Source: Ophiocordyceps camponoti-saundersi (nom. inval.) (lineage: Eukaryota > Ascomycota > Sordariomycetes > Hypocreales > Ophiocordycipitaceae). From it: a DNA stretch of 64,000 nt. The stretch spans positions 152,404-216,403 of the forward strand of contig PDHQ01000039.1 of the NCBI GenBank assembly GCA_003339415.1. The letters run 5' to 3'. The translations under genes and the position numbers were made by a program. Below are positions 11,119-21,446 of this stretch, piece after piece (positions within the stretch are counted from its first letter, which is position 1; every line of letters starts with the position of its first letter). The notes under the pieces are model-generated. The model was not told where the DNA came from and made no database searches. It saw nothing but the letters and a program-made list of their open reading frames with translations.

Positions 11119-12303
11119 GTCGGTTTGGCGAAAATCGTGTTGGCGTGGTTGAGGTTAAGTGGTAGGTCGAGGCAGGTGTAGACAATGACTATGGAGCAGA
11201 CATGTCTTGTCAGCGTCCGTATCTGGGCGCATCTCAGCATCACACAAGGAGAAGAAGAGGAGAAGAAAAAGAAAGGCGAGGTGTGATGCAGGATATCGAC
11301 GCACCGTCCCGACAGCCTCGGCTCAGGGCGACATGATTGGACCGAGGTGCTATTGCTGTTCAGCAGCCACCTCGCACGCCTCCAGGTATCATCTCCGATG
11401 TCATTCAAGAGCCATTGGGCTGTGGTGAGTGACCGGAGGGGTCGCGAAAGAGTGTCGGCCAGATCAGCGCCGGTACGTAGGAGATGGGTCGCACAGAGAG
11501 GCCACTGGCTCAGCATGACGCCAGAAGAAGTCGTGGCCCTTTTTTTTGGTGCCCGACGGGGGGTCATGGCTGAGGAGGGAGTTAGAGGTAGTATGTAGTT
11601 GGTGGTGGTGGTGGTGGTGGTGGTGAAGAGGAGGGCTGAAGTCATGGTGGTGGTGGTGGTGGTGATGGTGGTGGTGGTGGCCCGTAGAATCCCTGGCACA
11701 GTGTGTGAGTCACGAGCGGCTGAGGGGAACGATGTTTGCTGCGGATTGACGGTGACAAGATGAATGCAGAAGAAGAAAAAGAAGAGAAGGCATCCCGTAG
11801 CATTATCGACGTTGAGGCGGGGATTTTGCCAATCGTACTGTATTCTTCGAGATTACGTACGGACATGCGTTCGCGGGCTTTCTCACGGGCCGAGAGATTG
11901 CTCGCACCGCTTTGGAGGGGATCAAGGAAGACGAAAAACTACCTAAGGTACCTGCGGGATACAGGGCAGGCCTTTCATCGTCGTGACTCGTGAAGCGGCC
12001 GTAGTCGGACTGCCACCACCACCACCACCACCACCACCAGCAGCACACACGCTACGGCTCTCGGACTGCGTCATTCATACATAGGTACACACATATATTC
12101 ATACGTCTATACTGGCCTACGACCACATACATACATACATACACACCTACCTTTCTACCTGCTACCTACCTCTATGACGGAGTCTCTCAAGTCATAATCT
12201 CCCCCAGTCCTGCTCCTCCTCTTCCTCCTCCTGTTCCTCCTCCTCCTCTTCCTCTATCCTATACACACATGCACACACTCTCTCATCTAAAAATAGCGTC
12301 AAA
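11119..12303. other. Divergent promoter region between the DUF6594 gene and GATB
   Basis: About 1.2 kb with heavy simple sequence: a GGT/GTG trinucleotide tract (11598-11686), a CCA tract (12011-12041), ACATAC repeats (12126-12146) and a CTCCTC-rich leader just before GATB (12205-12265). Minus-strand frames across the GGT tract are Thr-rich low-complexity artefacts. No gene is called. Confidence 0.55.
11598..11686. repeat. (GGT/GTG)n trinucleotide tract
   Basis: Two blocks of pure or nearly pure GGT/GTG repeats, separated by a short unique stretch (about 11629-11646). A complementary-type CCA tract occurs at 12011-12041. Confidence 0.85.
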
Positions 12304-14169
12304 ATGCGCCGCACGCCTGTTGCCCAGCTCAGGGCCTATCTGCTACGCGGCACTCTTCCACCGTACGGTTGCCTCGCACCCATGGAGTCGAGGCCTCGCC
12401 TGGTTGGTCCGTCTGGCCCAGTCAGGTCTCTCCACGCTGCTCTGCCAGCCACGACAGCACCGCCCACCGTCCCCTTGCGGAAGCAGTTGAGAGAAGAGGC
12501 CAGACGAGCCAAGAAGGAGGGCAGCAAGAAGCGTAAGACCGAATCCCAGGTCGTTGATGGCTGGGAGATGACAGTCGGAATCGAGATTCATGCCCAGCTC
12601 AATACCGCCCGCAAGCTCTTCTCCCATTCCGCCACCTCGTTCAACGACGAGCCCAATAGCCATGTCACCCTCTTCGACGCCGCCATACCGGGCACCCAAC
12701 CGTTGCTCAACACCGACGTGCTACTTCCCGCCCTTCGAGCTGCCCTGGCTTTGAATTGCGACGTACAGCGCGTCAGCCGCTTTGATCGAAAGCATTACTT
12801 CTGGTGGGATCAGCCCTCGGGCTATCAGATCACGCAATACTATGAGCCTCTGGCGAGGCGTGGACACATAACGCTGTTTGCGCGCGACGGCATTGCTCCG
12901 GAAGATGGGGACAGCGTCACCGTTGGCATCAAGCAGATCCAGCTTGAGCAAGACACGGCCAAGACGCTTGCTCAGGCACACAACGTGCATTGGCTCGACT
13001 TCAACCGGGTTGGCGTGCCTCTCATCGAGATCATCACCGAACCCGACCTTCATCACCCGCGGACCGCGGCCATCTTGGTTCGCAAGGTGCAACTCATGCT
13101 CAGCTCCGTCGACGCCTGCGTCTCCGGTATGGAAGCCGGCGGCCTCCGGGCCGACGTCAACGTCTCGGTGAGAAGGCTCGACGACCCGTCCAAAAAGCTC
13201 GGAGTGAGAACCGAGATCAAAAATCTCAGCACCATCAAGGCCGTCGAGGACGCCATCATCGCCGAACGAGACCGGCAGATTCGAGAGCTGAAAGCCGGCG
13301 GGGTTATTATCGGCGAAACCAGGGGTTGGACCCTGGGTGCCAAGGAAACACGACGGCTTCGAGGCAAAGAGGGCGAGGTGGATTATCGCTACATGCCGGA
13401 TCCCGATATCGCGCCGCTCGTCATCGCCGACGACTTGGTAGATTACCTACAAACGTCTCTCGCTATATTGCCCGACGCCGAGCTCGACCAGCTCGTAGCC
13501 AATTGGGGTCTCACGCCGAAAGACGCCATGTCGCTACTGGCTTTGGATACGGGTTCCCGGGTCCAGTACTTTTATCGGGTGGTAGAGGCGCTCGGGAAGA
13601 AGCTCGCTGCCGAGTTCGCCCCCTCGCCGCCGCCGGAACTGGCCAGATACGCGACTCTGGCGGGAAATTGGGTCCTGCACGAGCTCGGTCGCGTCGCGGC
13701 CTTTAAAGGCGAATCGCTGGTCGTGGGCTGTCAAGATGAGCCGTTGGTCATGGAGGATCTCGTCTTCACGCCCGAGGGCGAGTGCGCTCGTGTGCCCATC
13801 TCGGAGCTGTCGCAGCTGCTATACCATGTCTATCTCAAGCACATTACCGGCAAAGTGGCCAAGGCGCTTCTGCTGAGCGTCTACCTGGGCGAACTCCAGA
13901 ACGGGGTGTTGGCGGCCATCCAGGCCAACGATCTCTGGTTCAAGGAAATCTCGCAGGACGAGTACGCGGCGCTGGCGGAGGAGGCCATGGAGGGGGAGGA
14001 GAAGGTGCTGAGGGAATTCGGCTGGAAAGAGGAGTTTCCGCAGGGGAAGCTCATGTTTCTAGTCGGCAAGATGTTGCGGCTCGGGCCTACCGAGCGGATC
14101 GACCCCACTGCGGCAAAGGAGGCTATGATGGCGCAGATTCAGCGCCGCAAGGGGGCTGTCGGCCGTTAG
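12304..14169 (+). CDS. GATB: Mitochondrial glutamyl-tRNA(Gln) amidotransferase subunit B (GatB/PET112)
   Basis: GatB subunit of the mitochondrial GatCAB/GatFAB-type amidotransferase, which converts Glu-tRNA(Gln) to Gln-tRNA(Gln) so that mitochondrial glutamine codons can be read. It is a single uninterrupted exon of 621 residues. About 85 residues of Arg-rich, Pro-containing leader look like a mitochondrial presequence. The GatB core begins at EMTVGIEIHAQL. Family landmarks follow in order: KLFSHS, PGTQP, FDRKHYFWWDQPSGYQITQ, IQLEQDTAK, DFNRVGVPLIEIITEPD, SGMEAGGLRADVNVS, RTEIKNL, ETRGW and YRYMPDPD. The C-terminal helical and YqeY-like region runs to the end (KLMFLVGKMLR). Length is typical for a fungal precursor. 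Confidence 0.96.
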   Translation: MRRTPVAQLRAYLLRGTLPPYGCLAPMESRPRLVGPSGPVRSLHAALPATTAPPTVPLRKQLREEARRAKKEGSKKRKTESQVVDGWEMTVGIEIHAQLNTARKLFSHSATSFNDEPNSHVTLFDAAIPGTQPLLNTDVLLPALRAALALNCDVQRVSRFDRKHYFWWDQPSGYQITQYYEPLARRGHITLFARDGIAPEDGDSVTVGIKQIQLEQDTAKTLAQAHNVHWLDFNRVGVPLIEIITEPDLHHPRTAAILVRKVQLMLSSVDACVSGMEAGGLRADVNVSVRRLDDPSKKLGVRTEIKNLSTIKAVEDAIIAERDRQIRELKAGGVIIGETRGWTLGAKETRRLRGKEGEVDYRYMPDPDIAPLVIADDLVDYLQTSLAILPDAELDQLVANWGLTPKDAMSLLALDTGSRVQYFYRVVEALGKKLAAEFAPSPPPELARYATLAGNWVLHELGRVAAFKGESLVVGCQDEPLVMEDLVFTPEGECARVPISELSQLLYHVYLKHITGKVAKALLLSVYLGELQNGVLAAIQANDLWFKEISQDEYAALAEEAMEGEEKVLREFGWKEEFPQGKLMFLVGKMLRLGPTERIDPTAAKEAMMAQIQRRKGAVGR

Positions 14170-14455
14170 TCTCGGCACCGTCCGGTCAGCTCGTCACGAG
14201 GAGAAGATTCTTCTCGTACCCGTTTGTTGCTCAGAATGCCTTAGCAAAGAGCCGATCTCGATGTGTGATGCAGCATACGTCATGGCCTGCAGTTCATGAC
14301 ATCATGATGAACGACGAGCAATTTGGGTAACCAATAAATAGCAGCCATCGTTGGCGAGGACCGTTTCCGTCTCGATTTTACTCGCAATTCACCATCAATT
14401 CGACATTGAAGTCTCATCTTCCAACATCCGAACAATCACCACAAACAAATAAATC

Positions 14456-14955
14456 ATGTCTCTGGCAACTCATCGCTTTGTCCGCTTCGTGGCGAGTCGA
14501 CCCATCGCAAGACGCGTCTACCCTCAACGTCGCGGCTTCGTGACGACACCTGCGTTGTGCAAGTCAGCGACAGAGACTGTCAAGGACGGGCTGAAGTCGG
14601 TGGATCGGAGAGTGAGCGATAATGTCTTGATACCGGGGCTCGACGCAGCTGGTTTGTCGTCTCTTTCGTTTGCTTCCTTCCTAGTCGCGGGGACCTATCC
14701 GCGTAAACTGGCACCGCAGCTGACTGTCCGGCTTCCCGTCCAGCCAAGGTGAAAGAGGCTGCCCAGTCAGTAACCATGGGCGACGCAAAACAAAAGGCGA
14801 ACGACATGACTGCCCAGGCCAGGTCCAAGACGGAGCAAGCCAAAGGTGATGCCGCGGCCAAGGCAGAGGAGCTCAAAGGGGATGCAAGGTCGAAGATGGA
14901 GCATGTCAAGGGACAGGCTAAAGGCGCGGCTGCCAACGTTCAAAGTAAACTTTAG
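14456..14955 (+). CDS. Small mitochondrial LEA-like / CsbD-like stress protein
   Basis: Two exons (14456-14651, 14744-14955) with a 92-nt GT-AG intron give 135 residues. The N-terminus (MSLATHRFVRFVASRPIARRVY, then RRGF) is Arg-rich without acids, as in a mitochondrial presequence. From about residue 65 the protein is an Ala/Lys/Glu/Gln-rich amphipathic helix with repeated QAKGDA and ELKGDARSK-type units (AQARSKTEQAKGD, AEELKGDARSKMEHVKGQAKG), resembling group 3 LEA or CsbD-like stress proteins. A hydrophilic protective role in the matrix is an inference from this composition only. It lies 286 bp after GATB on the same strand, with its own CA-rich leader. Confidence 0.75.
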
Positions 14956-15587
14956 TTTGGCGTAATAAACGAGGGTTGATTAAGATGCTTGTATGTCTCT
15001 CGAAGATTCTCGAGAGAGGCAGTTGGATGGTACGACAAGGGAACCTAGTAGGGCATTGGGTAATGAACAATGCTGCAATGCACGTGTAAATTATGAAGGT
15101 GTCCGTAGATTTGGTGTGAATTATTCATATAACAGGATGTGACGCTGATGGGCGTTAAATAGACACGATGCTGCAAGACGGAGCCATTAACAGGTCAGTC
15201 AAATTGAGGTTCGGACATACGAATGCAGTGCTATGCAGTGTACCAAGAGAAGCAAGACATCACTCGTTGATGCTACCCTACTGCTCCCCTAAACGGATAC
15301 ACCATGACACTGCAGAAAGCGGTGCAACCACACTTGACGACGTGTTCATGACAAATGCAGTGAGCGATCCAGACTCGGTCAGTCTGGACGGCAGGGCAAC
15401 CAAGTTTGAAGGGGACGAGAGAGAGAAAGTATCATGAGGCCGGAGACGGGACACACATGGCCTGATCGGCACACATCATCATGCTCCTGAAGCTGATGAA
15501 AGACAGCGCCAGCAAAGCTCAGCATGTACATACGTAGGTGCATATATTATATACAGACACATACACACGCACACACAATACACTTGA
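14956..15587. other. Convergent intergenic region
   Basis: Downstream of two convergent genes. It holds a short AT-rich stretch after the LEA-like gene and an (AC)n/ATAC microsatellite near 15543-15580, presumably 3' UTRs. No coding sequence or RNA gene is seen. Confidence 0.5.
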
Positions 15588-16419
15588 TCAGACAACGGCA
15601 TGCCGCCGCGGTCTCCTGTAGGCAAACTCGCCAAGCGGGAAGCGAACCCAAGTAGTGTCCTCGGTCATGAGAGCGGAGCTTCCAGCGTAAAAGGCGCCAA
15701 GGGCACAAAGGGCGCCGAAGACACCCCCGGCGCGGGTGAGACGTCTGGCAGCGACCGGGTGAGACGTCGATACGAACTGACCGATACTGAGGAAGAAGAA
15801 GGCGAGGGCGAGCAAGCCGAGCACAGAGAGGATGGCGAGGTTGGTACGAAGGGCGGCGAGGACGAACAAGAGGGTGAGGAAACACCAGAGGATGAGCATG
15901 ATGCCCATGGCGAAGCTAAAGGCTCGCTCGTCGCCGTGATAGGCCTCCTTGATGCCGAGCGAGGGCACGCGGAACATGGCAAAGGCGAGCCAGAAGGCGC
16001 CGTACGAGCAGTGGACGGTGGTGCCGAAGGTGTTGCCCACGCGGAATTCCATGATGCCGGCGACGAACTGGGAGGCGCCGCCGAAAAAGACGGCGAGGCC
16101 GAAGATGGCTTGATCCGGGCCGACGGTACCAAGAGGGTTTGAGTCGGGGAGGCTTTTGGGGAATCGTGTTTGTTAGGAGCCGTTTTCGATGACGATGATG
16201 CTCATCTTCAGCCTTTACTCGAGGAAAGACAACTTACCCAGCGCCACAGAGATAGATGCTCAGACAAAAGGTAGTCAAGGCGAAGCTGATGAGGCCCAAA
16301 GGTCCTGGATTTGCGACGCGGAAGAATTTGGGATCTCTAACCTGCGAGACGGTTGATTGGTGAGGTTTCGAGTCTGCTTCTGCGTAATCATGGGCGGGAG
16401 TTCCGGTGGATGAAGCCAT
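15588..16419 (-). CDS. GPR1/FUN34/YaaH-family acetate-type transporter
   Basis: Two exons, 16238-16419 and 15588-16152, with a GTAAGT donor, give 248 residues. The family signature is NPAPLGL; here it reads NPGPLGL just before the first span. Six hydrophobic spans follow: LISFALTTFCLSIYLCGAG, QAIFGLAVFFGGASQFVAGI, TVHCSYGAFWLAFAMF, AMGIMLILWCFLTLLFVLAAL, ILSVLGLLALAFFFLSI and GVFGALCALGAFYAGSSAL. Fungal members (AcpA, Ady2/Ato1) are plasma-membrane acetate or ammonium-linked transporters, so acetate uptake is the likely role. The usual Ala in the signature is replaced by Gly. The start gives the normal short hydrophilic N-tail containing PKFFRVANPG. Confidence 0.9.
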
Positions 16420-17129
16420 GATGTGAATCTTTGCTTGGAGGAGAATAAACCGGATTTTTTTTTTGTTTGTTCGGAAGACAAGGAGGGCGAGGGGAGAGAG
16501 GGCGAGGGAAAGAGGAGAGAGGCCATGGAATAGCCATATTATAAGAAATATAGAACCTCGGAGGCCGATGCTATCATCCGAATCATCTGTCAAGGGTGTC
16601 CCGAAAGAACGTCGTCATCGACCTTTCAACGCGAGGGAGGGGGGGGGGGAATTGGTTGATGGGAGACATGTCTGCCTATCCAAAGCAGATCAGTCCCACC
16701 CCCCTCTTCTCATCTCATCACCAGACCCAGCTATAGTTCGAGAGCTGAGGAGGGGGGTGGGGATGAAGGAGAAGGACGGCGCCTTCTGGTCGTATTTCGG
16801 TTCGACGGATCCTTTCTCTTTCCGACGCCCATCATCACCATTCTCGTCGTCGTCGTCGTCGTCATCATCATCAGAGACGGACTGTTTCGACCATGGGTCA
16901 CGTCGTGTACCTACATACGTATGTATAGGTACGTTAATACGGATAGTAGCTACTACCTAGGTAGGTAGGTAGGCATTTACACTTACTCGAATCGACTGCA
17001 AGGTACTACTATCGTTGGTGATGGTGTCTTTTTCTTCTTCTGCATATACATACATCGCCGCGTCTGCTGTACATACCTACTACCATTTACATATGTAAGT
17101 CATCGACCAGGGGAAGCTGTACATAGCTG

Positions 17130-17153
17130 CTCTCTCTCTCTCTCTCTCTCTCT
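17130..17153. repeat. (CT)n dinucleotide tract
   Basis: Twelve uninterrupted CT units. Confidence 0.9.
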
Positions 17154-17379
17154 AAGGCGGACTTGAAGATGGAAGACGAGAATGGCTGTTTGTTGGGGCG
17201 GGCGGGGCACCTATTGATGCTTCCCCCTTCGGCAACATACGGGAATAAGCATAAGCAGCTAAACTTAAGGTAAGGGACGGCATCTTAGGGTCAGTAAGGC
17301 ATCCTTTCTCGAGGTCACTAACTACAGCTAGATGGTTAGTATCTAGCAGTTCAGTCTCGAGGACACTGCCGGGCTTCAG

Positions 17380-17395
17380 CCCCCCCCCCCCCCCC
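17380..17395. repeat. C16 homopolymer
   Basis: Sixteen consecutive C residues. It is a likely indel-prone site in any assembly. Confidence 0.9.
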
Positions 17396-17971
17396 GTCTT
17401 GTTCCGGCCCGGCAGAAGATCACATGCTGAGCCGTGATAGGCTTGCTTGAACAACGCCGCTAGAGATACCTAACCGTTGCCTGCTTGCTATACTCGCTTT
17501 GTAAGAAGAAGGGCTAGGGTAAGTGTAACGCATCGTTCTACGCGGGCTATGAGGATGACAAAATCCCGTCCTACAAGAAGCAGGTTCAGCAAGAAAACCT
17601 AGAGTGAGCATCTTGATGCCTTCCGTGTCATGTGACTTGCTCTCACACACAAGCACAAGCTGCGGACAGGCACACATACTCTGTCTCCCCTTTTTCCTTC
17701 GCAATGCCAGAGGAGGAAGCCTCTCGTTCGTTATATGTATATACCTACCTATCTACCTAGGTATGCAAGGGAAAGACGATCTAGCTTGACAACTCTTCTT
17801 CCCCTCGAAGCCGATAACGGACGTGCCATTTGTTCCCGTGTGGCTGACAGCTACCCTAGACCTTACGTTTGTCCGTCACCGACCTCACCCCCTCCTTCGA
17901 TCACACCTAAAGCTAAAGCCCACCAACTACAACTGAACTCGTCTCAGGCACAGACAAAATTAGACCATACA

Positions 17972-18859
17972 ATGACCAAGATGATGCGGTCTGCTACACC
18001 GTGGCTCGCATATGGATCGCGGTCACAGCCCCTCCTAATGCCCGTCCGACCCTCACCGTCCACCTCGAGACGGCGGCCCGTCCCGTCCGTATCGGCTTCG
18101 ACCTCATCCGAAGCTATGACCTGGCCCCGGGGTCCCAATCCGTCTCCCTACGAGGTGCTCGGCGTCTCACGAAGCGGGCCATACTCCAAGACTCGCTTCT
18201 ACCAGCTGGTCAAGCTGTACCATCCAGACAGCAACCAGCCGTCTTCTGTACTCCCGCCCTCCGTCCGACTCGAGCGTTACCGCCTTGTCGTCGCCGCAAA
18301 CGACCTTCTCAGCGACCCGGCCAAGCGCCGTCTCTACGACGCTCTCGGCATCGGCTGGCTTCCGCCTTCCCAGTCGCACTCACAGCCTTCTGCCAACACT
18401 CACCGTCGGGAATCCGATTCGTCGTGGCGTCATCGTCCCGGCTCAGCTGCTAATAACGCCACGTGGGAGGATTGGGAGGCATGGCATGAGGCTCGTCGTC
18501 GTCGTCAACAACAGCATTCAAGCGATCCGAACCCCGAACTTAGTAACGTGGAGATTGCATTAGTCTACCTCTGTCTTATTGTCATCCCTCTTTATGTTCA
18601 TATCTTTGGGATAGGACCGCCGAGCGCGGATCGTGCGGATCGTGCCCAGAGGCAGACATCCGCCATCAAAGAGGAGGTCCGCAGAAGCACCGAGGCCACG
18701 TCCGAAAGAACCATGCACGAGAGCATCGACCACTTTCTGATGAGCAGGCAGGCCGATTGGCGTTTACGTTACGAACTCGAGGCGCGCAATGCGCGCAATG
18801 CGACCAGGCGTATATCCACGAGAAACAACGCCGCTCCGCCGTCCAATAGACCTACATGA
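17972..18859 (+). CDS. J-domain (DnaJ-like) protein with one membrane span, probably mitochondrial
   Basis: Single exon, 295 residues from the ATG at 17972. The frame is open 79 codons further upstream, but that part reads as CT-rich leader. The N-terminus is basic and Ser-rich (MTKMMRSATPWLAYGSRSQP), consistent with a mitochondrial presequence. The J domain spans about residues 58-125: PYEVLGVSRSG, then the catalytic HPD in KLYHPDSN, and AANDLLSDPAKRRLYDALG. One hydrophobic span near residue 200 (IALVYLCLIVIPLYVHIFGI) separates a helical charged tail. This layout recalls yeast Jid1-type inner-membrane J proteins that stimulate mitochondrial Hsp70, but the assignment to that exact family is not certain. 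Confidence 0.82.
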   Translation: MTKMMRSATPWLAYGSRSQPLLMPVRPSPSTSRRRPVPSVSASTSSEAMTWPRGPNPSPYEVLGVSRSGPYSKTRFYQLVKLYHPDSNQPSSVLPPSVRLERYRLVVAANDLLSDPAKRRLYDALGIGWLPPSQSHSQPSANTHRRESDSSWRHRPGSAANNATWEDWEAWHEARRRRQQQHSSDPNPELSNVEIALVYLCLIVIPLYVHIFGIGPPSADRADRAQRQTSAIKEEVRRSTEATSERTMHESIDHFLMSRQADWRLRYELEARNARNATRRISTRNNAAPPSNRPT

Positions 18860-19154
18860 GTGAGGGCTTCCACACTTGATCCCCGCCTTCTCGTGAGGGC
18901 TTCCGAGTGAGAGACGTGCTACTCAACAAGTTATCCCGTCTATCCACCCACCACTGTTCCTCGCCCGACCCGTGTTTCAAGTCACGGGTCGTTCGATTGA
19001 CTGGACTGGGTACACTTTGGTCGCGACGAGCAGGCCTCTCCTTGAGAATCCTTGTCTCTTGGGGCTACCAGGCGCTCGTTGATGACGTTGTCGATGCGTA
19101 GCCGGGGTGGACCTGAAGTAAGCGTCGATCCATTCTTCGGCGGGCCGGCTGCCG
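18860..19154. other. Convergent 3' intergenic region
   Basis: 295 bp between the convergent J-domain gene and the seven-TM gene. No feature beyond presumed 3' UTRs. Confidence 0.5.
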
Positions 19155-20918
19155 TCAACGGTCAGTCTCCTGAATCGGCCCGGAATACGGAGACGGGAAA
19201 GACTCGCCTATAACAAGATCAAACAGCTTGACGATGACGGGCCCCCATACTGTCATGGCGATGATCTGCCCGTACGACCACTTGCTGGCGTCAAAGCTGT
19301 TCTCGTTGAAGACTTTGACGAGAGATATCATGTAGAGAATGTTGATGACAAAGTATGCCAGCTCCAGCATCCGCCACAGCCATCTGTTGAAGCTGTCCCA
19401 CATGGGCTTGTATCTGCCCACAGGGCCACGACCGAGGAGGTGACCGCGGACGCGAATGTTCTTGGTGTGTCGGTACGCGCGAAGCGTCCAGCTCAGCTGA
19501 TCGACCAAGAGGATGAGGATGGTGAAAGAGTCGAGGACAAGAAAGACAATCTTATAGACGTAGGGACGAGGAAAGAACTTGAGGTGAAAGCCGTCGACAC
19601 CGCGCATGGAGGAGCAGTAACTGCGCGGGCTGGGGTTGCCGCCGCAGGCACTGAGCTGCTTCTGCTTGCGAAACAGCTCAAAGGCTTCGTGGAAGTATAT
19701 GGTCTGGCTGGTGGAGACGATGGCCAAGAGGTACTCTGCAAAGAAGCCGATAAAGGTGTGCCAATTGCGGATTCCCTCGCGGTGGAGGCAGATCTGGATG
19801 AGGAACATGGACAGGATGCCGTTCTGGCTGACGTGAAAGGCGACGGCGGCATTGACGATGATTTCGGCCCAGAAGGTACCGCCCTGGGAGCTGACGACGA
19901 CGGTGAGGATGGAGGCGATCTGGATGGCGAAGACGAACCAGCACTGGGCTTCCTGGAACTCGACGAGCGTCGTTGCGAGGGCGATGCTGGTCCGTGACAG
20001 GGCTGACGAGTCGTGCCAGGTGAGACGGCGCGGAAGATTCATCCTCGAGATGGGCCCTTGCTTGGCCTTGGCCTTGGCATGCTGGACATGGTGAACCCAT
20101 AGGACGAAGACTTTGAGGAAGACGAAGAGGAGGCTGCCGAAGCAAACCTGTAAGACGTACGAGATGAGCACCTTTTTTTTCGGGCGTCGAACCTGGACCG
20201 TCAGTGATGGATGAATGAGAACAACAGAGGGAGAGAAGAGGCAGGAGGTCTCAGCCACACTCACACCAGGCCCGAAAATGTCTGGATTGATGTCGACCGG
20301 CAGCTGAGGACAGAAAGAGCTCATAGCCTCGAGAACGACCAGGGGTTCCGACTTTGGCGTCAACGTCATGACGGACCGACTGCAAGGCTTATGAAGGTTA
20401 TCGTCCTCGCAAGCAGCCTCGGCACAAGCAACGAAGCAGGAAAGCGTCGGCTTGGCGTCGAAATCAGCCAAAGGCACACCGCCCATGAGGCTGCTGGCGT
20501 TGTGCTCCGCCTCATCAGGAACATAGAAGACCTTGACGGAACGAGTCCAATACGCAACGGCAGAAAGGGCAGCGCAGTTGTAAAACGTCTCGAGAGATCC
20601 GAAGATGATGGCCGGATCTTGACATGCTCTGTGACAGTCGGTCACTACCTTTTCCCCCTTGTTTCCTTGGATGCGGCATCCAGCTGGAAACAGGGAAATG
20701 TGCAGGTTGCCATTGATGGCGGGCGTGATGGGCAGTTTCTGAAACAGGCCTTGGTTCTGGATCGACGCTATGCCGTCGAGGTCGTTGAAGGGGAAGAATC
20801 CCGTCACGCCTCCGACGTTGTTCTGAGGTACGAACGTGATGGTCAGGGGCATCGAGTGCGGCACCGTCGCCATGGACGCAGCAGGGCCGACGAGCGAGAC
20901 CGTCTCCGTCATCTTCAT
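19155..20918 (-). CDS. Seven-TM membrane protein with Cys-containing N-terminal ectodomain, unknown
   Basis: Two exons, 20265-20918 and 19155-20192, give 563 residues. The intron (20193-20264) has a consensus GTGAGT donor and CAG acceptor; it is 72 nt and stop-free, so the unspliced frame is also open. Residues 1-218 are soluble and hold several Cys (VTDCHRACQD, SCFVACAEAACEDD, HKPCSRS, SSFCPQ) and an FVPQNN...GFFPFNDLDG segment. After the splice there are seven hydrophobic segments, the first being VLISYVLQVCFGSLLFVFLKVF and the last IIAMTVWGPVIVKLFDLVI. The topology is receptor-like, but I do not recognise a GPCR family. The ATG at 20918 precedes the conserved start; an upstream ATG at 21047 would add a Lys/Pro/Arg leader and is less likely. 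Confidence 0.75.
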   Translation of the reverse strand: MKMTETVSLVGPAASMATVPHSMPLTITFVPQNNVGGVTGFFPFNDLDGIASIQNQGLFQKLPITPAINGNLHISLFPAGCRIQGNKGEKVVTDCHRACQDPAIIFGSLETFYNCAALSAVAYWTRSVKVFYVPDEAEHNASSLMGGVPLADFDAKPTLSCFVACAEAACEDDNLHKPCSRSVMTLTPKSEPLVVLEAMSSFCPQLPVDINPDIFGPGVSVAETSCLFSPSVVLIHPSLTVQVRRPKKKVLISYVLQVCFGSLLFVFLKVFVLWVHHVQHAKAKAKQGPISRMNLPRRLTWHDSSALSRTSIALATTLVEFQEAQCWFVFAIQIASILTVVVSSQGGTFWAEIIVNAAVAFHVSQNGILSMFLIQICLHREGIRNWHTFIGFFAEYLLAIVSTSQTIYFHEAFELFRKQKQLSACGGNPSPRSYCSSMRGVDGFHLKFFPRPYVYKIVFLVLDSFTILILLVDQLSWTLRAYRHTKNIRVRGHLLGRGPVGRYKPMWDSFNRWLWRMLELAYFVINILYMISLVKVFNENSFDASKWSYGQIIAMTVWGPVIVKLFDLVIGESFPSPYSGPIQETDR

Positions 20919-21446
20919 GTGTTGCTTGTTTCGACGGGTGCATCGTTTTCCCTCTCCTTCTCTGGCTGAGGAAAAAGGGGGGGGAAAGAAAGCTGTGTTA
21001 TGGCGTGGGTGTGAGGGTTTTTTTTCTTTGTTCGGAGATATATGCATATCCCCTCCCCTTGTGTTTCGACTATGAGCTGCGCGGGTGAAGTCTCGTCGAG
21101 GAAGACTATTCCTATCGCGTACAGGCGAGTGCTTTTAAGTCGTTTTGGACGGTATTTTCTTTCCCCATTTTGCTCCTAGATATGCCTTTCACATGCTTTG
21201 CTTATAGGGGGTGCAGCCGGTAGTCGTTGACTTCATGACTGTTAAGTTGTCTCTCTGTCGTTAGAGGCTTGAAGTTGCAAGTATCGCGACATCATGTGAC
21301 CCCGTGATGCCGATAAGCCGACCTTCCTCAACCTCACTCTCCTCTTCACCCCTCACCCCTTCTCACCCCTGACCTTTCACTCTCGGCATCCAACTCCTAC
21401 AAGACACTGAAACCTCTTTCTCTCCCCATCCCTCCCCCCAAAGACC
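20919..21446. other. Divergent promoter region
   Basis: 528 bp between the seven-TM gene and the AUH gene. It includes a G-rich stretch near 20972-20985 (minus-strand leader) and a CT/CCC-rich leader at 21320-21446 before AUH. No gene seen. Confidence 0.5.

Larger units (their letters stand above)
16420..17971. other. Divergent intergenic region with microsatellites
   Basis: About 1.5 kb between the transporter and the J-domain gene. It contains a CGT/CAT run (16841-16872), TACGTATG and CTACCTAGGTAGGTAGG motifs (16910-16975), a (TC)n tract (17130-17153) and a C16 tract (17380-17395). The last 200 bp are a CT/AC-rich leader before the J-domain ATG. No gene was recognised. Confidence 0.5.

Noticed and set aside
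10956..11699. Minus-strand 247-codon Thr-rich frame upstream of the DUF6594 gene
   Set aside because: Low-complexity translation of the GGT tract and leader; no conserved segment and no splice support.
13782..14330. Plus-strand 182-codon frame overlapping GATB
   Set aside because: A shadow frame inside and beyond a well supported GATB exon.
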